NCBI RefSeq assembly: GCF_016654005.1
Contig: NZ_JAEPWN010000016.1
Span: 1 to 56,077, forward strand
Reading direction: 5' to 3'
Length of the DNA stretch: 56,077 nt
Source: Brevundimonas nasdae
GTDB taxonomy: Bacteria > Pseudomonadota > Alphaproteobacteria > Caulobacterales > Caulobacteraceae
This document shows positions 8,493-16,753 of this stretch, piece by piece. Both the position numbers and the translations under genes were made by a program. The first letter of the stretch is position 1, and each line of letters begins with the position of its first letter. A model generated the notes under the pieces. It made no database searches. It saw only the letters and a program-made list of their open reading frames with translations, and was not told where the DNA came from.

Positions 8493-8855
8493 ATGGAATT
8501 TAAGCCCCTCCCCCGTTTCGGCTCAAATGTCGCGCCGAGGCTCGCCGCAAAGGCCAAGGTCGCTACGCTCACCCTGCCTGAGCAGTTGCTGGAAAAGTGT
8601 GGTCTGGAAGCTGGTAAGGTCAGCGTCCTGACCGCCGTTGATGGCAGGCAGACCTATATTCGTATCGAGTCCACGAAAGACGGCGACTATCGGTTGGTGT
8701 CGCGTGGCAAGAGCCTGGTTCTCTCCTCACTGGAGTTGCGGCCGACGCGGCCGACGGCCGATCAGGAAAAAGGCGTCAACCTGGACGTCCATTCGACAGA
8801 CGATGGACTGACGCTCCGCTTGCCTAGAGACTGGCAACTCCCCCAGGTCGCCTAA
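8493..8855 (+). CDS. Small protein, possibly AbrB-like DNA binding
   Basis: 120 residues. The N-terminal part (PRLAAKAKVATLTLPEQLLEKCGLEAGKVSVL) has the beta-strand, LP-x-x-LL, helix, GLEAG pattern seen in AbrB/MazE-type domains, but the match is loose. An AGAAGG before the ATG supports the start at 8493; a longer frame to 8250 would overlap the preceding gene. It ends one base before the primase ATG and so is tightly linked to it. Confidence 0.65.
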   Translation: MEFKPLPRFGSNVAPRLAAKAKVATLTLPEQLLEKCGLEAGKVSVLTAVDGRQTYIRIESTKDGDYRLVSRGKSLVLSSLELRPTRPTADQEKGVNLDVHSTDDGLTLRLPRDWQLPQVA

Positions 8856-8856
8856 G

Positions 8857-10131
8857 ATGTCGGATTCGACCCTCTTTGCCGATGCGCGGCGCCGGGTCGC
8901 GATCTCGCAGGTTCTCGGGGTCCAGCTCCTTCATCGTGAGGGAAAGGGACTCCGCGGCCCTTGCCCGATCTGCGCGGCCTCATTGGCGCGCTACAAGGCT
9001 GGCGAGAAATGGGCTGGCGCCTTCCAGGTCGAGAAGGATGACACGCGGTGGCGCTGTCATTCGTGCCATCCCAACAGCGGAGACGTGATCGACCTCGAAC
9101 ACGCTCTTCGCGGCAAGGAAGGCCAGACGGCAAGGGACGCCGCCATGCGCCTCCTCAACATGGATATTTCCGAGACGGACAGGAAGCCCGTTGACCTCGA
9201 CAGGACTTTGAAGGCCAACGCCGCGTTGCAGGCTTTCAAAAACGAGCAAGCCGTCCGGCTGTGGCGGGACGCGACTGGCGCGGCCGGGACCTTGGCGGAG
9301 GTCTATCTACGGTTTCGGGGCTTCCGGGGCCTAGTCCTGCAGAACGCCCTTTCAGTGCTGCGTTTTCATCCGGCCGCCTATCACTCCGGTCGCGGCAAGG
9401 AAAAACGATATGCGCCGGCGCTGATCGGATTGATCATGACGCCCTGGGGCCCCACTGGGGGCGTAGCGGTCACCTACCTTGCGAAGGATGGTCAGGGTAA
9501 GTCCGACCTTGTTCCTCAAAAGAAGGTTTGGGGGCCAGAGCGCCGCGCGGATCCAAATGGTGTCTTGCGATATGGTGGCGTTTGGCTCGCTCCACCCAAC
9601 GGCCCAGGTCAGCTGATTGTAGGCGAAGGCATCGAGACGGTTGGATCCGCCGCCATCATGTATGGCGCCCCTGCCCGACCCGTGGCCACCCTGGGGCTGA
9701 AGGCCTTGCAGGGCCTCTGGCTCGCTGACGATCTCGGACGGGTCGATTTCTCGGATCTTCGGCCGAACCCGGCGTACCCCGCGTTTGTCTGGCCGAGTCC
9801 GCCCGACAACCCGTGGGATGGCCCGATCATATGCCTCGACATGGACAACAACGAGATCCAGGTGAAAGCGCGAACGCATACGGGCTCAGATTTTACGCTG
9901 ATGAAGCTGGACGGGAGATCCAGGGCCGCTATCTGCGCCATCCTATCGGCTGATGCTTGGTTGAGCGCCGGTTGCACGGGTTGCGCCTTTGCCATTCCGC
10001 CCTCTGGGATGGATTTGAACGACCAGCTGCAGGCTTCTTTCGCGGGCCTTAGCGACGGACGATTAAGGGTGGCGATGCTCGATCGGTTTCTTGATGAAGT
10101 CAGGCCCGTTCCTGTCGATCTGGACGCTTAA
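8857..10131 (+). CDS. Plasmid DNA primase-like protein: zinc finger plus Toprim domain
   Basis: 424 residues. An N-terminal CHC2-like zinc finger (about residues 32-75: CPIC ... CHSC) is followed by a helical part and a Toprim domain with VGEGIETV (catalytic glutamate) near residue 255 and DMDNN near 327. This matches P4-alpha/phage-type primases that prime lagging-strand or recipient-strand synthesis after conjugation. No helicase domain follows, so it is a stand-alone primase or primase-like factor. It lies at the end of a five-gene run of closely packed plus-strand genes. Confidence 0.8.
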   Translation: MSDSTLFADARRRVAISQVLGVQLLHREGKGLRGPCPICAASLARYKAGEKWAGAFQVEKDDTRWRCHSCHPNSGDVIDLEHALRGKEGQTARDAAMRLLNMDISETDRKPVDLDRTLKANAALQAFKNEQAVRLWRDATGAAGTLAEVYLRFRGFRGLVLQNALSVLRFHPAAYHSGRGKEKRYAPALIGLIMTPWGPTGGVAVTYLAKDGQGKSDLVPQKKVWGPERRADPNGVLRYGGVWLAPPNGPGQLIVGEGIETVGSAAIMYGAPARPVATLGLKALQGLWLADDLGRVDFSDLRPNPAYPAFVWPSPPDNPWDGPIICLDMDNNEIQVKARTHTGSDFTLMKLDGRSRAAICAILSADAWLSAGCTGCAFAIPPSGMDLNDQLQASFAGLSDGRLRVAMLDRFLDEVRPVPVDLDA

Positions 10132-10163
10132 GAAGCTTGCTCAAGCCCGCTGTAACGATGCGT

Positions 10164-10179
10164 GGCGTAAAAATGCGCC
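10164..10179. promoter_or_regulatory. A/T-core palindrome GGCGTAAAAATGCGCC
   Basis: One of seven related 16-bp sites in the window (others at 36469, 36489, 36531, 37164, 41225 and 41245). Inverted GGCG/CGCC ends flank an A/T tract. It lies upstream of the small gene at 10287 and is a probable operator. Confidence 0.55.
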
Positions 10180-10243
10180 CAATGTGCGCTTAAGGATTCA
10201 GTCTGGTATCGCTCCACTAGCGCGTGTGGTGGATGATCATCTA

Positions 10244-10255
10244 CGGTCATGACCG
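10244..10255. promoter_or_regulatory. Perfect 12-bp palindrome
   Basis: CGGTCATGACCG is a perfect inverted repeat just upstream of the small gene at 10287 and could be an operator, perhaps for the XRE regulator encoded two genes on. No experimental or comparative support is available here. Confidence 0.35.
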
Positions 10256-10286
10256 ATCATCGGTATTTCGCATTGGAGAACTAGAT

Positions 10287-10541
10287 TTGGATAGTGTCTT
10301 TCCCGCTTGGTGGGCTGCTCTATTGATGTTGGCCGTGGTGGTGGCCGGGGCCAACTTTGTCGTTGGCATTATGACCCCTCCGCCTACTCCTGCTGGACTT
10401 GAAAGACTAAACTCTTTCGATGATCCAATCGGTATTTATTTGAATACAGAGACTGGTTGCGAATGGAGCGGTCGGAGTATCGGCTCACTGTCTCAGCATT
10501 TGGATGCAAACGGCAAGCCGGTCTGCCGTTCGAAGCAATAG
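10287..10541 (+). CDS. Small membrane-anchored protein with DUF6440-like tail
   Basis: 84 residues from a TTG start preceded by GGAG at 10275-10278; an upstream in-frame GTG at 10224 would add 21 residues but runs through the palindrome at 10244. One membrane segment (WWAALLMLAVVVAGANFVVGIM) is followed by a short domain, YLNTETGCEW...LDANGKPVC, that loosely resembles DUF6440-type proteins (tetragonal 'D-x-TG-x-x-Y...D-x-DGKP' pattern). The identity is tentative. It is less GC-rich than flanking genes. Confidence 0.6.
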   Translation: MDSVFPAWWAALLMLAVVVAGANFVVGIMTPPPTPAGLERLNSFDDPIGIYLNTETGCEWSGRSIGSLSQHLDANGKPVCRSKQ

Positions 10542-10550
10542 GAGTACCTG

Positions 10551-10928
10551 ATGCCCCGTTCCAGAACAGAAATCCCATCTCAGGCCCAGGTCGATCCGGT
10601 CGATATTCAGATCGGCAATCGGGTCCGCGCACGTCGTGAGGCACTAAGGATAACCCAGGCGCAACTCGCCAACGGCGTTGGCGTCACTTTCCAGCAGGTT
10701 CAGAAATACGAGCGCGGCAACAACCGTATCTCGTCGGCTCGCCTGCTTCGCATTGCGGCCTTCCTGAAAACTACCGGCGCAGACCTCCTGGGCGAACTGG
10801 AGCACGCTACGGGCCCTTCGGCCATGATCGCGCAGCCTGGGGCTGCTAGGTTATTAGCCGGTTACAGTGTCCTCTCGAGAGATAAGCAGGCGGCGCTACT
10901 AACCCTCGTCGAGGGGATGGCCGCATGA
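10551..10928 (+). CDS. XRE-family transcriptional regulator
   Basis: 125 residues. The helix-turn-helix occupies about residues 19-75 (IGNRVRARREALRITQAQLANGVGVTFQQVQKYERG), the classic Cro/C1/XRE pattern of alphaproteobacterial regulators. A short C-terminal region (LLAGYSVLSRDKQAALLTLVEGMAA) probably helps dimerise. An AGGAG at 10541-10545 precedes the ATG by six bases. It lies in a cluster of small cargo genes and may control them through nearby palindromes. Confidence 0.85.
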   Translation: MPRSRTEIPSQAQVDPVDIQIGNRVRARREALRITQAQLANGVGVTFQQVQKYERGNNRISSARLLRIAAFLKTTGADLLGELEHATGPSAMIAQPGAARLLAGYSVLSRDKQAALLTLVEGMAA

Positions 10929-10995
10929 GCCGTGAACGTCCAGTCGCGCGAACGAGAACGTTCAGGGCTATCGTGTTTAGGATTATAGGACAAAA

Positions 10996-11346
10996 ATGTT
11001 CGGAATAATTATATTCTTCGGGATGGTATTCTCTACCGTTGTCGGTTGGGACTGGATCATGTGGCTTAAGGATAACCGACCGCCTTATTTCGAGGCTGTT
11101 CGTTGTCTTGCTATGGGCTGGGCGATTTACGCCGGTCCCCGCGCAATGATTGACTTGGGGCTTATTCCGGGTTTGCCTGAACTGCGTAGCAACACCGACG
11201 CGGCCGTTGCTGACCAGATCAGATTCGGCAACTTAGATAAGCTCACGGCTGACATGATTCAGTATGGCGCACCTGTGATAGCAGCGCTCATGGTTGTTCT
11301 TGCAGTGATATTTGTCATCCAGGGTATGAACGAACAACGAGGTTAG
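10996..11346 (+). CDS. Small integral membrane protein
   Basis: 116 residues with an N-terminal hydrophobic segment (FGIIIFFGMVFSTVVGWDWIMWL), a middle amphipathic one, and a C-terminal membrane helix (APVIAALMVVLAVIFVIQG). Family not recognised. The DNA is AT-richer than its surroundings. A terminator-like hairpin follows at 11442. Confidence 0.6.
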   Translation: MFGIIIFFGMVFSTVVGWDWIMWLKDNRPPYFEAVRCLAMGWAIYAGPRAMIDLGLIPGLPELRSNTDAAVADQIRFGNLDKLTADMIQYGAPVIAALMVVLAVIFVIQGMNEQRG

Positions 11347-11441
11347 GAGGCGGGGGCTGGATATAGCCCATCAACCCCGGATCGCCGCAGTCGGATGTTT
11401 GAACGCCAGAAGAGGCATCAACCCCGTTTGTTGAGTAGCCC

Positions 11442-11473
11442 AAAAAGGGCCCGCGCATTTAAGCGCGAGCCCT
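11442..11473 (-). terminator. Intrinsic terminator, minus strand
   Basis: GGGC-c-CGCGC / GCGCG-a-GCCC with loop ATTTAA; on the minus strand it is followed by TTTTT. It could end the leftward umuDC transcript, and its hairpin could also slow rightward transcription from 11346. Confidence 0.65.
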
Positions 11474-11546
11474 TCCAGTGGAGGATGTCGTGTTACCGCC
11501 TGATTGACGGCACGCGACCTTAGCAAAGGGATCGGGCACAGCAACA

Positions 11547-11789
11547 GTGACGACGTTGACAATCAGATCGCAGTTGCCGGCAGAGGCGCTCTACGGGCTG
11601 TTAAGAGAGGAACGGAGAGCCGAGATTGGCGGCTATGTCTTCGGCCTAGATCCGGACAACCTGTTATGGATCACAAGTCCCTACGGAATCGACGTGGCGT
11701 TCTTGGACTTCACTATCGAGAACTGCGGGCGCTGGATCGAGGCTATCGGCAACGAGGCCGAAGAGCGCGAAGGGGGCGCCGTCGCATGA
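11547..11789 (+). CDS. Small hypothetical protein
   Basis: 80 residues, no membrane segment, beginning TTLTIRSQLPAEALYGLLREERRAEIGGYVFGLDPDNLLWI. I do not recognise it. It sits in the gap downstream of umuC, convergent with it, and ends 30 bp before the umuC stop. A competing frame at 11504-11887 looks less protein-like. Confidence 0.5.
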   Translation: MTTLTIRSQLPAEALYGLLREERRAEIGGYVFGLDPDNLLWITSPYGIDVAFLDFTIENCGRWIEAIGNEAEEREGGAVA

Positions 11790-11819
11790 CGGTCCGTTTC
11801 GCTTGGGGTGAACACCCAG

Positions 11820-13076
11820 TTAGGCCCTTGCTATCGGTGTTTCCGAAAGGCGGGTTGTATAGGCTGGGCTTTTCATTTCGGCTTTGAGTGCCCAGCGCCG
11901 CGATAGGCCGCCCCTTGCTGGTGAAACTGATCCGCGTCCGAACCGACGGTTCACGTCGTCGATCGCCACCATCAATGCTTCGCGGCGCGGGTCCGGCCGG
12001 TCGAATAACGTCCCAGATACATCGGCGGCCGGCACGAGGTCATTGAGCAGAATTCCCGCTTTGGCGTAGCGATAGCCAGGCGCCCACAGCCTGCGCGTCG
12101 CCTCTCCTGAAGCACGCACTAGTTCAAGCGTGTCCGCCGTCGGCGCCACGGTTCGCGCGATCCCTGACACGGATCGCGCCGGGCCATCTGAAAACCGGCT
12201 CGTGTGCATGAAGACCTGCACATGGGTCGTCTGCACGCCGTGCATTCTCAGCTTCTCCCCGGCTCGGGCGGCATAGAAGGCCGTCGCCTGCAGCATTTCA
12301 TCCAGGGTCGTGATTGGCTTGCCGAATGAACGCGTCACAGCGATCCCTTTTCGCGTCGGCGGCTCCAACTCCAGGTCTGAGCAATGAACGGCGTTCAGCT
12401 CGCGCACCAGGCGCTCGCCAGTCAGGCTCAGAACAGCTCGGGCATGGCGAGGGTCCATGTCCCTCAGGTCTGCGGCAGTCGTCAGGCCCAACTTCTTCAG
12501 CTTGGTCGTTGACGCTCGGCCGACGCCCCAGACATCCTCGATCGGCAGCAGCCGAAGATAGCGATTGCGGGCCGCCGCCGTGGTCAGGTCGCAGATGCCC
12601 TCGAGTTCGGCGCGCTTCTTGGCGAGGTGATTTGCGGCCTTGGCCAGCACTCGCGTCGGGCCCAGCCCAATCCGCGTCGGTATGCCCGTCCAGCGCAGCA
12701 CACGTGCCTTCATCTCCTTCGAAAGGACGACCGGGTCGGCGACCGACGAAAAATCAAGAAAGGACTCGTCTATCGAATACACCTCAACCTCGTCGGAGAA
12801 CTGGCGATAAATCTCGTTCACTCTGCGGCTCATGTCGCCATAGAGGACGTAGTTCGAAGATCGGGCCTCGACGCCCTGGGCGGAGCACTGGTCTCTGATC
12901 TGGAACCACGGGTCTCCCATCTTCAGTCCGAGCGCTTTGGCTTCGGGCGTCAGGGCTACCGCGCAGCCATCATTGTTCGAAAGGACGATCACTGGTCGCC
13001 CTTCAAGGCGTGGATCGAATACCCGTTCACAGCTGCAATAGAAGCTGTTGCCGTCTGACAGGGCATAGACCTTCAT
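11820..13076 (-). CDS. umuC: Y-family DNA polymerase, UmuC (Pol V catalytic subunit)
   Basis: 418 residues, the usual UmuC length. The N-terminus has the polymerase signature [28 protein letters not shown] (catalytic aspartate D8) and [17 protein letters not shown], then SIDESFLDF with the catalytic DE pair at about residues 104-105. It performs error-prone translesion synthesis with UmuD'. Its ATG overlaps the umuD stop by 4 bp, so the two are coupled. Plasmid umuDC operons (for example rumAB, mucAB) raise mutability and damage survival after transfer. Confidence 0.93.
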   Translation of the reverse strand: MKVYALSDGNSFYCSCERVFDPRLEGRPVIVLSNNDGCAVALTPEAKALGLKMGDPWFQIRDQCSAQGVEARSSNYVLYGDMSRRVNEIYRQFSDEVEVYSIDESFLDFSSVADPVVLSKEMKARVLRWTGIPTRIGLGPTRVLAKAANHLAKKRAELEGICDLTTAAARNRYLRLLPIEDVWGVGRASTTKLKKLGLTTAADLRDMDPRHARAVLSLTGERLVRELNAVHCSDLELEPPTRKGIAVTRSFGKPITTLDEMLQATAFYAARAGEKLRMHGVQTTHVQVFMHTSRFSDGPARSVSGIARTVAPTADTLELVRASGEATRRLWAPGYRYAKAGILLNDLVPAADVSGTLFDRPDPRREALMVAIDDVNRRFGRGSVSPARGGLSRRWALKAEMKSPAYTTRLSETPIARA

Positions 13077-13489
13077 CGTGACAACGGGCGGTGCGGGGTC
13101 AATGACCAGGTCACCACCCCCCAGATGCTTGCCTCCGAGGTCTCGTCCAATTCGAGTGGCACCATCGCAGGATTGGCGAATTCTAGGGCGAGCCCTCGGC
13201 CTCGCTTCACCACGCGTTTGACGCTTGGTTGGCCGTCAATGATCGCTACGACCGCATCCTTATCTCTCGGCTTCAGGCTGCGGTCGACCACGATGTAATC
13301 GCCATCCAGGATGCCGGCGGAAATCATGCTTTCGCCGGCCACACGCCACATGAAGGTGCTGATCGGGTTCGTAACGATCAACGAAGCAGGGTCCAGCGCT
13401 TCTTCCACATAGTCGTCTGCAGGCGACGGGAACCCCGCACAAACGTGGGCGCCCATCAACGGGATCAGGGGTGCAGCAGGGGCGCTCAT
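13073..13489 (-). CDS. umuD: UmuD, self-cleaving S24 peptidase subunit of Pol V
   Basis: 138 residues. An Ala18-Gly19 cleavage site (CAGFPSP) and the Ser/Lys dyad S54 (GESMI) and K91 (SVKRV) are all in place, as in LexA/UmuD proteins. It lacks the LexA DNA-binding domain. RecA-stimulated cleavage would give UmuD', which activates UmuC. GGAG lies about 8 nt before the ATG. A perfect SOS box lies about 70 bp upstream. Confidence 0.92.
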   Translation of the reverse strand: MSAPAAPLIPLMGAHVCAGFPSPADDYVEEALDPASLIVTNPISTFMWRVAGESMISAGILDGDYIVVDRSLKPRDKDAVVAIIDGQPSVKRVVKRGRGLALEFANPAMVPLELDETSEASIWGVVTWSLTPHRPLSR

Positions 13490-13559
13490 TCTTCAGCTCC
13501 GTTCCGCGTCCATCAGGGGCGGCGCTCTACGGCGTCCAAACACGGAGTTCAAGCGGTTT

Positions 13560-13574
13560 GTTCCGCGTTTGTTC
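13560..13574 (-). promoter_or_regulatory. SOS box (LexA operator)
   Basis: GTTC-N7-GTTC, exactly the direct-repeat operator used by alphaproteobacterial LexA (described in Caulobacter and Rhodobacter relatives). It lies 71 bp upstream of umuD, so the umuDC operon is probably under host LexA control. Confidence 0.85.
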
Positions 13575-13702
13575 TGGCTGGCAGATCTGATCGTCTCGCT
13601 GGCCTCGAATGGGTGCGCGCAATGATTATGGCCGTTTGCGCAATAGTTTCGCACCATTCCGCAACTCAAATGGCACCGGGCGCCGTCCTCCAGGCAGAGA
13701 AA

Positions 13703-13852
13703 GGTTCAAGGGGACGCCTGCGGCGCAGTGCAGGGGCCCTTCCCGCCTTCGCCTGCGGCTGCAGCCAGGCCCCCTTCCCTTCACTGCCCTTGAGCCTTCC
13801 TCTCGGTAGGTTTTTTCTCGCCGCCACCGCTCAGGGAGCGGTTGGCCTGCTC
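13703..13852 (+). repeat. 150-bp perfect direct repeat, left copy
   Basis: Identical over 150 bp to 18653-18802. Internally it can fold into a long imperfect hairpin (GGTTCAAGGG ... CCCTTGAGCC, with GCAGTG ... CACTGC inside). The two copies bracket a 4.8-kb gene block. No transposase is present. Confidence 0.95.
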
Positions 13853-13975
13853 CTATTTAGGATCAGGGGGCGGTGCTCTTATTCAGGCTTCACCGTTGCA
13901 TTTCATGTGTGTTCTTGTTAGGTTCTGGTCTTATCCAAGTGGCTTGAGCCGCGCGGTGATTTGGAAGTACCGAAC

Positions 13976-14902
13976 ATGAGCCTGCTCGCGGACGTGCAGC
14001 ACATTGACGCCAACGCGGCGTATCATCCTTCTTTTGCGGGCATTGAGACTCGCGATCGCATTCGCGTTCGGATGCGTGACGGCCTGGTCCATGACGGCGC
14101 TTATATGAGCGTCGCCGGCATGGCCTTTCTTCTCACTCGTGTGCCCGGCGATCTCCTGGACACCACGATTGGTCCACTGACTGCGGACCTGGTGGATTCA
14201 GTCGAGGTCATCAAAACATGGGCCTCGATATCATCCGAACGGCACCACCATTCCAGGGGCGAGAGATTTCCTGGCGCTGAGCCAATAACAGCTCTGGATT
14301 TTGAATACCGGCTGCAGCGGTTGGCCCGCGCGATAGGCTCCGAGGTGAACATCGAGCGCAAGGCGCAGCTCGTGCGGCAGTTCGATGATCTTGCAGACCG
14401 CATCTCTCTGGCCAGCGGCAAAAGGGCATGGGTCAGGGCTGAAGGCCGCTGGTCGCTAACTTCCAATGCTCCGCCTTCCTTGAAGGATCTGTGGCAAGCC
14501 GACGTGGCGTCGCCGTCGTTTATGGCTCGCCCCCGTCCCCAGGACTTCGACCCCGATCCGGCTGTTAGGCGGCGTCGTACCATTGTCCCCGCCAAGGTGA
14601 TCGCAGATCCGCACTCGATCCCTAATGTCTATCGGGCGCTGCGCCGGGCCGGGCTGAAGGCGCGGATTGCGCTTGCGGGCGACCCTGTATGGCGACGGGC
14701 AGAGATCCAGGTCGATCTACGTGATGGGCGCAAAGGGCGGTTCTATGCTTCAGCCAAGCCAGCAGGCGACAGGACGCTATGGCGGCTGGCTTGGGGCGGC
14801 AACGAAGGCGCCACTGCCACCCGACAGCGAATATCGGCCCAGCGGCTTCCCGAATACCGAACTCTTGTTGCGCTGATCCCAACTGGTGCGCTGGCCAGCT
14901 AG
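13976..14902 (+). CDS. Hypothetical protein, first gene of the modification block
   Basis: 308 residues from the ATG at 13976, preceded by GGAAG at 13963-13967; an in-frame TTG at 13961 would add five residues. Soluble, with no recognised motif. The C-terminal third (IPNVYRALRRAGLKARIALAGDPVWRRAEIQVDLRDGRKGRFYASA) looks like a small alpha/beta domain. It begins 124 bp after the left 150-bp repeat and runs in the same direction as the Mom-like and methyltransferase genes, so a role in that system is possible but unproven. Confidence 0.7.
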   Translation: MSLLADVQHIDANAAYHPSFAGIETRDRIRVRMRDGLVHDGAYMSVAGMAFLLTRVPGDLLDTTIGPLTADLVDSVEVIKTWASISSERHHHSRGERFPGAEPITALDFEYRLQRLARAIGSEVNIERKAQLVRQFDDLADRISLASGKRAWVRAEGRWSLTSNAPPSLKDLWQADVASPSFMARPRPQDFDPDPAVRRRRTIVPAKVIADPHSIPNVYRALRRAGLKARIALAGDPVWRRAEIQVDLRDGRKGRFYASAKPAGDRTLWRLAWGGNEGATATRQRISAQRLPEYRTLVALIPTGALAS

Positions 14903-14975
14903 CGCCACTCTGAACCCATCGTTTTCACAGCGCCAAGTGGCCTTTGCCGCGCGGCCTTCGGAAGGACCGAACAGA

Positions 14976-15158
14976 ATGACCAATGCCTTGAGCCCCCATC
15001 CCCGACGCTCCGTCTGGATCGGCTATTGCGTCGACGCTGGCTGGAGCTCTGACGAAATCGCAGAGGTTTTCGACCTGGGGGCCGGAACTGCGGAAGCGGA
15101 AGACGAAGACGCCGGGGCGGATGACGAGGACGACGTAACTGTTCTCGAACTGCACTGA
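14976..15158 (+). CDS. Small acidic protein
   Basis: 60 residues. The N-terminus (RRSVWIGYCVDAGWSSDEIAEVFDL) has a helix-turn-helix-like look and the C-terminus is almost entirely Asp/Glu/Ala. GGAAGGA is eight bases before the ATG. It may be a DNA-mimic-like or regulatory peptide, but that is speculation from composition only. Confidence 0.55.
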   Translation: MTNALSPHPRRSVWIGYCVDAGWSSDEIAEVFDLGAGTAEAEDEDAGADDEDDVTVLELH

Positions 15159-15170
15159 CGGTTAGTCGTA

Positions 15171-15986
15171 ATGCTTACTTCCCGCTCTCAGCGCTGGCGC
15201 GAACGACGCACCCGTTTCGTTCAAGCTAGTTCGACTATTCGTGTTTCGGATTACGCCGTTGATTTGATCGACTGCGACCGTCAGGCGAGGCCTTTTGTGG
15301 AGGCTCATCATTACTCTAGCAGCTTTCCGGCCTCGCGCTTGTCGGTCGGCTTGTTCGACCAGACCGGCCGGAAGGCTCGTCTTGTAGGTGTTGCCACCTA
15401 CTCCGTTCCAATGAACAACAAGGTTGTCCCCGTCCATACAGGCGTTGACGCAAACGCCGGGGCCGAGCTGGGGCGCTTTGTGCTTTTGGACGACGTGGCA
15501 GGGAACGGCGAAACCTTTTTCCTATCGCGTGCCAATAGGCTTCTCCGGCAGACCAAGCCCGAGATTATTAGCGTTGTATCATACGCTGATCCCATCGAGC
15601 GCCGTGACGCTTCTGGCCAGGTCATCAAGCCGGGTCACATAGGGCGGGTCTATCAGGCAATGTCCGCGCAATATCGAGGGCGCGCAGGTCCGCGCACCCA
15701 CCACGTATTGCCTTCCGGGCAGATATTTTCCGGGCGGGCGGCGTCGAAGATCCAGAACCGAGAGCAGGGTTACCGATACGCTGTCGACCAACTTGTTCGG
15801 GCGGGCGCACCAGCGCCCCCCTCGGCCGACGACTTGCGAGAGTGGTACGCGGGCCTGATTGCCAGTGGCTTCCTCGGACGCCGCAGGCACCCGGGCAACC
15901 ACGTCTATGTTTTTCCTTTGACGCACGCTGCGCGTCTGGCTGGACGGGCAAAGACCGTTCGCGCCTATCCGGCGGATATTCACTGA
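15171..15986 (+). CDS. Mom-like DNA modification protein (adenine hypermodification)
   Basis: 271 residues. Residues 100-170 match the phage Mu Mom pattern as I recall it: ELGRFVLLDDVAGNGETFFL (R102), a VVSYADP strand (S137) and GHIGRVYQAMSAQYRG (Y161). In Mu Mom the corresponding Arg, Ser and Tyr are important and the protein converts adenine to N6-carbamoylmethyl-adenine, shielding DNA from many restriction enzymes. By analogy this would protect the plasmid. Its stop overlaps the next start by one base (TGATG), so it is coupled to the DUF5131 gene. The family call is from memory. Confidence 0.72.
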   Translation: MLTSRSQRWRERRTRFVQASSTIRVSDYAVDLIDCDRQARPFVEAHHYSSSFPASRLSVGLFDQTGRKARLVGVATYSVPMNNKVVPVHTGVDANAGAELGRFVLLDDVAGNGETFFLSRANRLLRQTKPEIISVVSYADPIERRDASGQVIKPGHIGRVYQAMSAQYRGRAGPRTHHVLPSGQIFSGRAASKIQNREQGYRYAVDQLVRAGAPAPPSADDLREWYAGLIASGFLGRRRHPGNHVYVFPLTHAARLAGRAKTVRAYPADIH

Positions 15987-16753
15987 TGGGTCAGTTTTCT
16001 ACAATCGAATGGTGCGACCACACGTTCAATCCGTGGATGGGATGCACAAAGGTCAGTCCGGCTTGCGATCACTGCTATGCAGAACAGCGGATGGACCATC
16101 GGCTTAAGCGGGTCAGCTGGGGCCCCGGCGCGGCCCGTGTTCGCACAAGCGACAATAACTGGAAAGACCCGCTCAAATGGGACCGAGCCGCAGCCCAGGA
16201 CGACAACCGTCCGTTCGTGTTCTGCGCTTCCCTGGCCGATGTTTTCGACAACGAGGTTGACCCAGCTTGGCGTAAGGATCTCTTCGACCTGATCGAGGCG
16301 ACGCCGAATCTGGTGTGGCTGCTGCTCACGAAGCGGATTGGCAACGTCCTCAAGATGACCGATCCCGCACGAGGTGGGCACGCCCTACCTCGCAACGTCG
16401 CTATCGGCGCGACAATGGCGAACCAGGCTGAATACGACCGCGACCGGCTCAAGCTTGTGGCCGTGGCCGCCCAGCGATCACCGCCTTTCACGTTTGCCAG
16501 TTTCGAGCCGTTGCTTGGCCCTGTGGTCCTCGATCGGAACGCCCCTGACTGGATTATAGTCGGCGGCGAAAGCGGGCCGAATGCGAGGCGGATGGATCCC
16601 GCCTGGCCGCGCTCGATGCGCGGCCAGTGCCTAGACCTTGGACGCGTGTTCAACTTCAAGCAGAACGGCGGCCGGGGTGCTGACAAAGGCGGCGCTGAGC
16701 TGGATGGCCAGACTTACTTCGACAGGCCGAAGATCTCAAAGGTGGCGCAATGA
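15986..16753 (+). CDS. Phage Gp37/Gp68-type (DUF5131) cysteine-motif protein
   Basis: 255 residues. The N-terminus has WCDHTFNPWMGCTKVSPACDHCYAE with cysteines at 10, 20, 27 and 30; the C-x6-C-x2-C arrangement followed by YAE is typical of DUF5131 and resembles a radical-SAM cluster site. FASFEPLLGPV and IIVGGESGPNARRM further on are also typical. The function of the family is not established. I chose the ATG at 15986 because it overlaps the Mom-like stop; a longer frame from 15842 would lie inside that gene. Confidence 0.88.
   Translation: MGQFSTIEWCDHTFNPWMGCTKVSPACDHCYAEQRMDHRLKRVSWGPGAARVRTSDNNWKDPLKWDRAAAQDDNRPFVFCASLADVFDNEVDPAWRKDLFDLIEATPNLVWLLLTKRIGNVLKMTDPARGGHALPRNVAIGATMANQAEYDRDRLKLVAVAAQRSPPFTFASFEPLLGPVVLDRNAPDWIIVGGESGPNARRMDPAWPRSMRGQCLDLGRVFNFKQNGGRGADKGGAELDGQTYFDRPKISKVAQ

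Noticed and set aside
11504..11887. Arg-rich frame overlapping the 11547 gene
   Set aside because: Highly basic composition typical of an out-of-frame GC-rich reading; the 11547 frame is more protein-like.
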